Shown: positions 3,282 through 5,961 of the stretch, piece after piece
Layout: each line of letters starts with the position of its first letter
Numbering within the stretch: the stretch's first letter is position 1
NCBI GenBank assembly: GCA_022567875.1
Contig: JADFGB010000087.1
Coordinates: 1 to 5,961 of the forward strand
Direction: 5' to 3'
Length of the DNA stretch: 5,961 nucleotides
Source: Bacteroidota bacterium
GTDB taxonomy: Bacteria > Bacteroidota > Ignavibacteria > Ignavibacteriales > Ignavibacteriaceae
Position numbers and translations under genes: made by a program
Notes under the pieces: model-generated
What the model was told of the DNA's origin: nothing
The model's input: the letters and a program-made list of their open reading frames with translations, nothing else
The model's database searches: none

Positions 3282-5961
3282 TTAGGAATTAGTTTTTTCT
3301 ATACTGATTGAACAATTAATATTATTTATCTGCCAATCAGTTTTAGCAGAACCATTAAGATTTTCTACATTGTTTATTTCATCAGCCAAAGTTTCATTAG
3401 AAACATATTCGTTAAACATATTAATAGCATTAATTAATTCTGTGTTGCCTGTAAATTTAATATTGATTCTATCGGTTACTTCAAAACCTGAATCTTTTCT
3501 TATATTTTGGATCCTGTTTACAAACTCTCTTGCAAGACCTTCTGCAATTAGTTCATCTGAAAGCTCAGAATCAATAGCAACAGTAATACCTTCTGTACTT
3601 TCAACAACCCAGCCTTCAATTTCAGAGCCCATAATTTCAACATCATCAGAAGTAATATTTAGCAATTCACCGTCAATGTTTACTTCAATATTATGATTTA
3701 CTTCCAAAGTATCAATGTTTTCTCTCGTTAAATTTCTTATTGATTCAGCAATTCTTTTTACATCTTTACCGAATTTTGGCCCTATTGATTTAAAATTTGG
3801 TTTAGCAGTTTTATTTACTATTCCGGAATCATCATCCAACAATACAAGTTCTTTTATATTTACTTCTTCTAAAATAACATTCTGCATTTGCTTTACGGCA
3901 TTTTGTTTTGATTTATCAACAACAACCATAATCTTTTCTAGTGGTTGGCGTACTTTTAAATTTGCTTTTGCTCTCATTGAACGGGTAAGATAAACTACTT
4001 TTTGAGCAATCTCCATCTTATTTTCCAGTTCATTGTTTTTATAAACAGGTTTTGGGATGGGTGCTAAATGAACGGATTCATAGTTTTCTTTTTTTGTAAC
4101 TGAATTAAGATTTAGATATATCTCTTCCGTAATAAATGGGATAAAAGGAGCTGCAAGTTTTGAAATTGTAATCAAACATTCATAAAGAGTCTGGTATGCT
4201 GATAATTTATTTTCATTCATTTCCGATTTCCAAAATCTTCTTCTGCAACGGCGGATATACCAATTAGAGAGTTGGTCAATAGTGAATTCGGATATTGCTC
4301 TTGCTGCCTTTGTTAAATTATAATTATCCATTTCTTTTGTGTAAACAATTACAAGAGAGTTTATTTTTGACAATATCCACCTGTCAATTTCAGGTCTTTT
4401 TTCAAAATCAATTGGAGCTTCTTCGTATTTAAATTTATCAATATTTGCATAAAGAGAAAAAAACGAATATGTATTCAACAAAGTCCCGAAAAATTTTCTT
4501 TGAACTTCTTTTAAACCGTTTTCGTCAAAAAGTGTGGTTCTCCAAGGCGGACTTGCAGTTGTTAAATACCACCTTGTAGCATCAGCCCCGTATTTATCAA
4601 AAAGCATAAAAGGATCAACAGTATTGCCTTTTGATTTGGACATTTTAATTCCATTTTTATCTAATATTAATTCATTAACAATAATGTTCTTGTATGAAAT
4701 GCTATCGAACAACATTGTAGAAATTGCATGTAGAGTATAAAACCAACCGCGTGTTTGATCAACACCCTCACATATATAATCGGCGGGGAAAGAATTCTTT
4801 TCAAACAACTCCTTGTTTTCAAATGGATAATGATATTGTGCAAAGGGCATAGCACCGGAATCAAACCAAGCGTCAATAACTTCGGGAGTTCTTTTGTAGA
4901 TTTTATTATTTCTTTCAAAAAAGATTTTATCGACAAATGGTTTATGCAAATCTATTTCTTTAAGCTCACTAACCTTAATTCTTTTACCCTCTTCTTCAAT
5001 AAAACCTTCTTTTAATTCATCAATACTTCCCACAGCAAACATATCACCATCCTCGCTTATCCAAATAGGAAGAGGTGTTGACCAGAAGCGGTCTCTTGAT
5101 AAAGCCCAGTCTTTGTTTTCTTCAAGCCAGTTACCGAATCTACCTTCTCCTACTTCCGGAGGATGCCAGTTAATGGTTTTATTTAATTCAACCATGCGCT
5201 TGGCAAATTGAGTTGTTCTTATAAACCAGGACTCTCTTGCATAATAAATGATAGGTACATTCTCATTTCTCCAGCTAAAAGGGTAGGAGTGAGTTATGGT
5301 TTCTTTTCGGTATATTTTTTTTTCTTCTTTTAACTTTATAATGATTCCTTTATCGGCGTCCTTAACAAACTGTCCTGCAAAATCTGTAATCTCATCTGTA
5401 AATAAGCCACCTCTAGTAACAGGTTGAAGCATCGGTAAATCATATTCTTTTAAAAGTTCGTAATCATCAACACCAAAAGCCGGGGCTATATGAACAATAC
5501 CTGAACCATCTTCTGTGTTAACAAAATTTCCATTTAAAACATAAAATGCTTTTTTATCAACATTTAAGTAATTAAAAAGTTGTTCGTATTCGGTTTCTTT
5601 AAGCTGGCTTCCTTTAAATTCTTCTATTAATTCGTATTCTTCTTTAATTACACTTAGTCTTTTTTTGGCAAGTATAATTTTTTTGCCTTCTGTTTCAATT
5701 TTCACGTAATCGATATCATCACCAACTGCTAAAGCCACGTTAGAAATTAGTGTCCAGGGAGTTGTTGTCCACACAAGAAAGTGAGAATCAGAGTTCTTAA
5801 TTTTAAATAACACATAAACAGAGGGGTCTTTTGTATCTCTGTATCCCAAGGCTAATTCGTGTGAAGAAAGTACTGTCTCAGAGTGCGGATCCTGAGGTAA
5901 AATCTTATAATCTTTATAGATTAATCCTTTATCAAAAAGGGTTTTTAATGCCCACCAAACC
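3282..5961 (-). CDS. ileS: Isoleucyl-tRNA synthetase, type 2 (eukaryote-like), 5' end cut by the window edge
   Basis: IleRS is a cytoplasmic class I synthetase that activates isoleucine, charges tRNA-Ile and edits misactivated valine. The frame is open from base 5960 to the TAA at 3282, giving 892 visible residues; roughly 150-200 N-terminal residues with the HIGH-type motif lie beyond the edge. A TTG at 5849 is an internal Leu codon, not a start, because conserved sequence (VWWALKTLFDKGLIY, LSSHELALGYRD) continues upstream of it. Visible-residue landmarks: CP1 editing domain with TTTPWT (65-70) and GSGIVHIAPAFGVDDY (152-167); GRFGNWLEENKDWALSRDRF (273-292); GVDQTRGWF (399-407); KMSKS (439-443); anticodon-binding helical domain about 520-620 (RPEIDRWILSKINSL onward); and a C-terminal DUF5915-like domain about 720-892 (RIQNIRKDSGFEVTDRINI). 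HIAPAFG-DDY and GRFGNWLE indicate the IleRS2 clade rather than the common bacterial IleRS1. No CxxC pair occurs anywhere in the visible part. Confidence 0.97.
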   Translation of the reverse strand, partial: VWWALKTLFDKGLIYKDYKILPQDPHSETVLSSHELALGYRDTKDPSVYVLFKIKNSDSHFLVWTTTPWTLISNVALAVGDDIDYVKIETEGKKIILAKKRLSVIKEEYELIEEFKGSQLKETEYEQLFNYLNVDKKAFYVLNGNFVNTEDGSGIVHIAPAFGVDDYELLKEYDLPMLQPVTRGGLFTDEITDFAGQFVKDADKGIIIKLKEEKKIYRKETITHSYPFSWRNENVPIIYYARESWFIRTTQFAKRMVELNKTINWHPPEVGEGRFGNWLEENKDWALSRDRFWSTPLPIWISEDGDMFAVGSIDELKEGFIEEEGKRIKVSELKEIDLHKPFVDKIFFERNNKIYKRTPEVIDAWFDSGAMPFAQYHYPFENKELFEKNSFPADYICEGVDQTRGWFYTLHAISTMLFDSISYKNIIVNELILDKNGIKMSKSKGNTVDPFMLFDKYGADATRWYLTTASPPWRTTLFDENGLKEVQRKFFGTLLNTYSFFSLYANIDKFKYEEAPIDFEKRPEIDRWILSKINSLVIVYTKEMDNYNLTKAARAISEFTIDQLSNWYIRRCRRRFWKSEMNENKLSAYQTLYECLITISKLAAPFIPFITEEIYLNLNSVTKKENYESVHLAPIPKPVYKNNELENKMEIAQKVVYLTRSMRAKANLKVRQPLEKIMVVVDKSKQNAVKQMQNVILEEVNIKELVLLDDDSGIVNKTAKPNFKSIGPKFGKDVKRIAESIRNLTRENIDTLEVNHNIEVNIDGELLNITSDDVEIMGSEIEGWVVESTEGITVAIDSELSDELIAEGLAREFVNRIQNIRKDSGFEVTDRINIKFTGNTELINAINMFNEYVSNETLADEINNVENLNGSAKTDWQINNINCSISIEKTNS

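Noticed and set aside
3062..3292. Plus-strand open frame encoding a very Phe/Val-rich, membrane-like peptide
   Set aside because: The Phe-rich composition is simply the reverse complement of AAA lysine codons in the TraR/DksA tail.
4667..4936. Minus-strand 89-codon frame within ileS, and plus-strand frames at 3370-3696, 3715-3993, 4534-4740 and 4755-5015
   Set aside because: All overlap conserved IleRS domains in another frame and show no family features of their own.
5847..5849. TTG as a possible ileS start codon
   Set aside because: Conserved IleRS sequence continues in frame upstream to the window edge, so this is an internal leucine.

Overview
The window is a compact run of five genes, all read from the minus strand. 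It is AT-rich, with many A/T homopolymers, and has no sign of mobile DNA, CRISPR, tRNA or rRNA. In transcription order, from right to left, it holds: isoleucyl-tRNA synthetase (ileS, N-terminus beyond the right edge); a TraR/DksA-type zinc-finger protein with a long lysine-rich N-terminal tail; a multi-pass membrane protein of the putative manganese/heavy-metal ('arsenic efflux'-like) exporter family; lipoprotein signal peptidase (lspA, GTG start); and an RluD-type 23S rRNA pseudouridine synthase (C-terminus beyond the left edge). Gaps between genes are 17, 40, 93 and 8 bp, so at least most of the run is probably one operon.

The organism is most likely a low-GC bacterium of the Bacteroidota/Chlorobiota/Ignavibacteria (FCB) group. 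This is inferred from the ileS - lysine-tailed TraR/DksA - lspA - rluD order, the eukaryote-like type-2 IleRS, and the long LspA with an insert between its last two motifs. Shine-Dalgarno sequences are present (strong before the TraR gene, good before lspA), which fits Ignavibacteria/Chlorobiota better than typical Bacteroidia. Assignment below the group level is not supported by the sequence.

Region by region: 3282-5961 is ileS; 2518-3264 is the TraR/DksA-like gene; 1635-2477 is the exporter; 1542-1634 is the only sizeable non-coding gap and holds an AT-rich inverted repeat and the lspA ribosome-binding site; 918-1541 is lspA; 1-909 is rluD. No stretch above 300 bases lacks a gene.

Four genes are housekeeping: tRNA charging, stringent-type transcription control, lipoprotein maturation and ribosome modification. 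The exporter looks like an accessory insertion into an otherwise familiar growth-related cluster. I see no new multi-gene system here. The points most worth a second look are the atypical cysteine arrangement and lysine tail of the TraR/DksA protein, the type-2 IleRS without CxxC zinc motifs, the internal duplication in the exporter, and small RNA hairpins at the ribosome-binding sites of lspA and the exporter.
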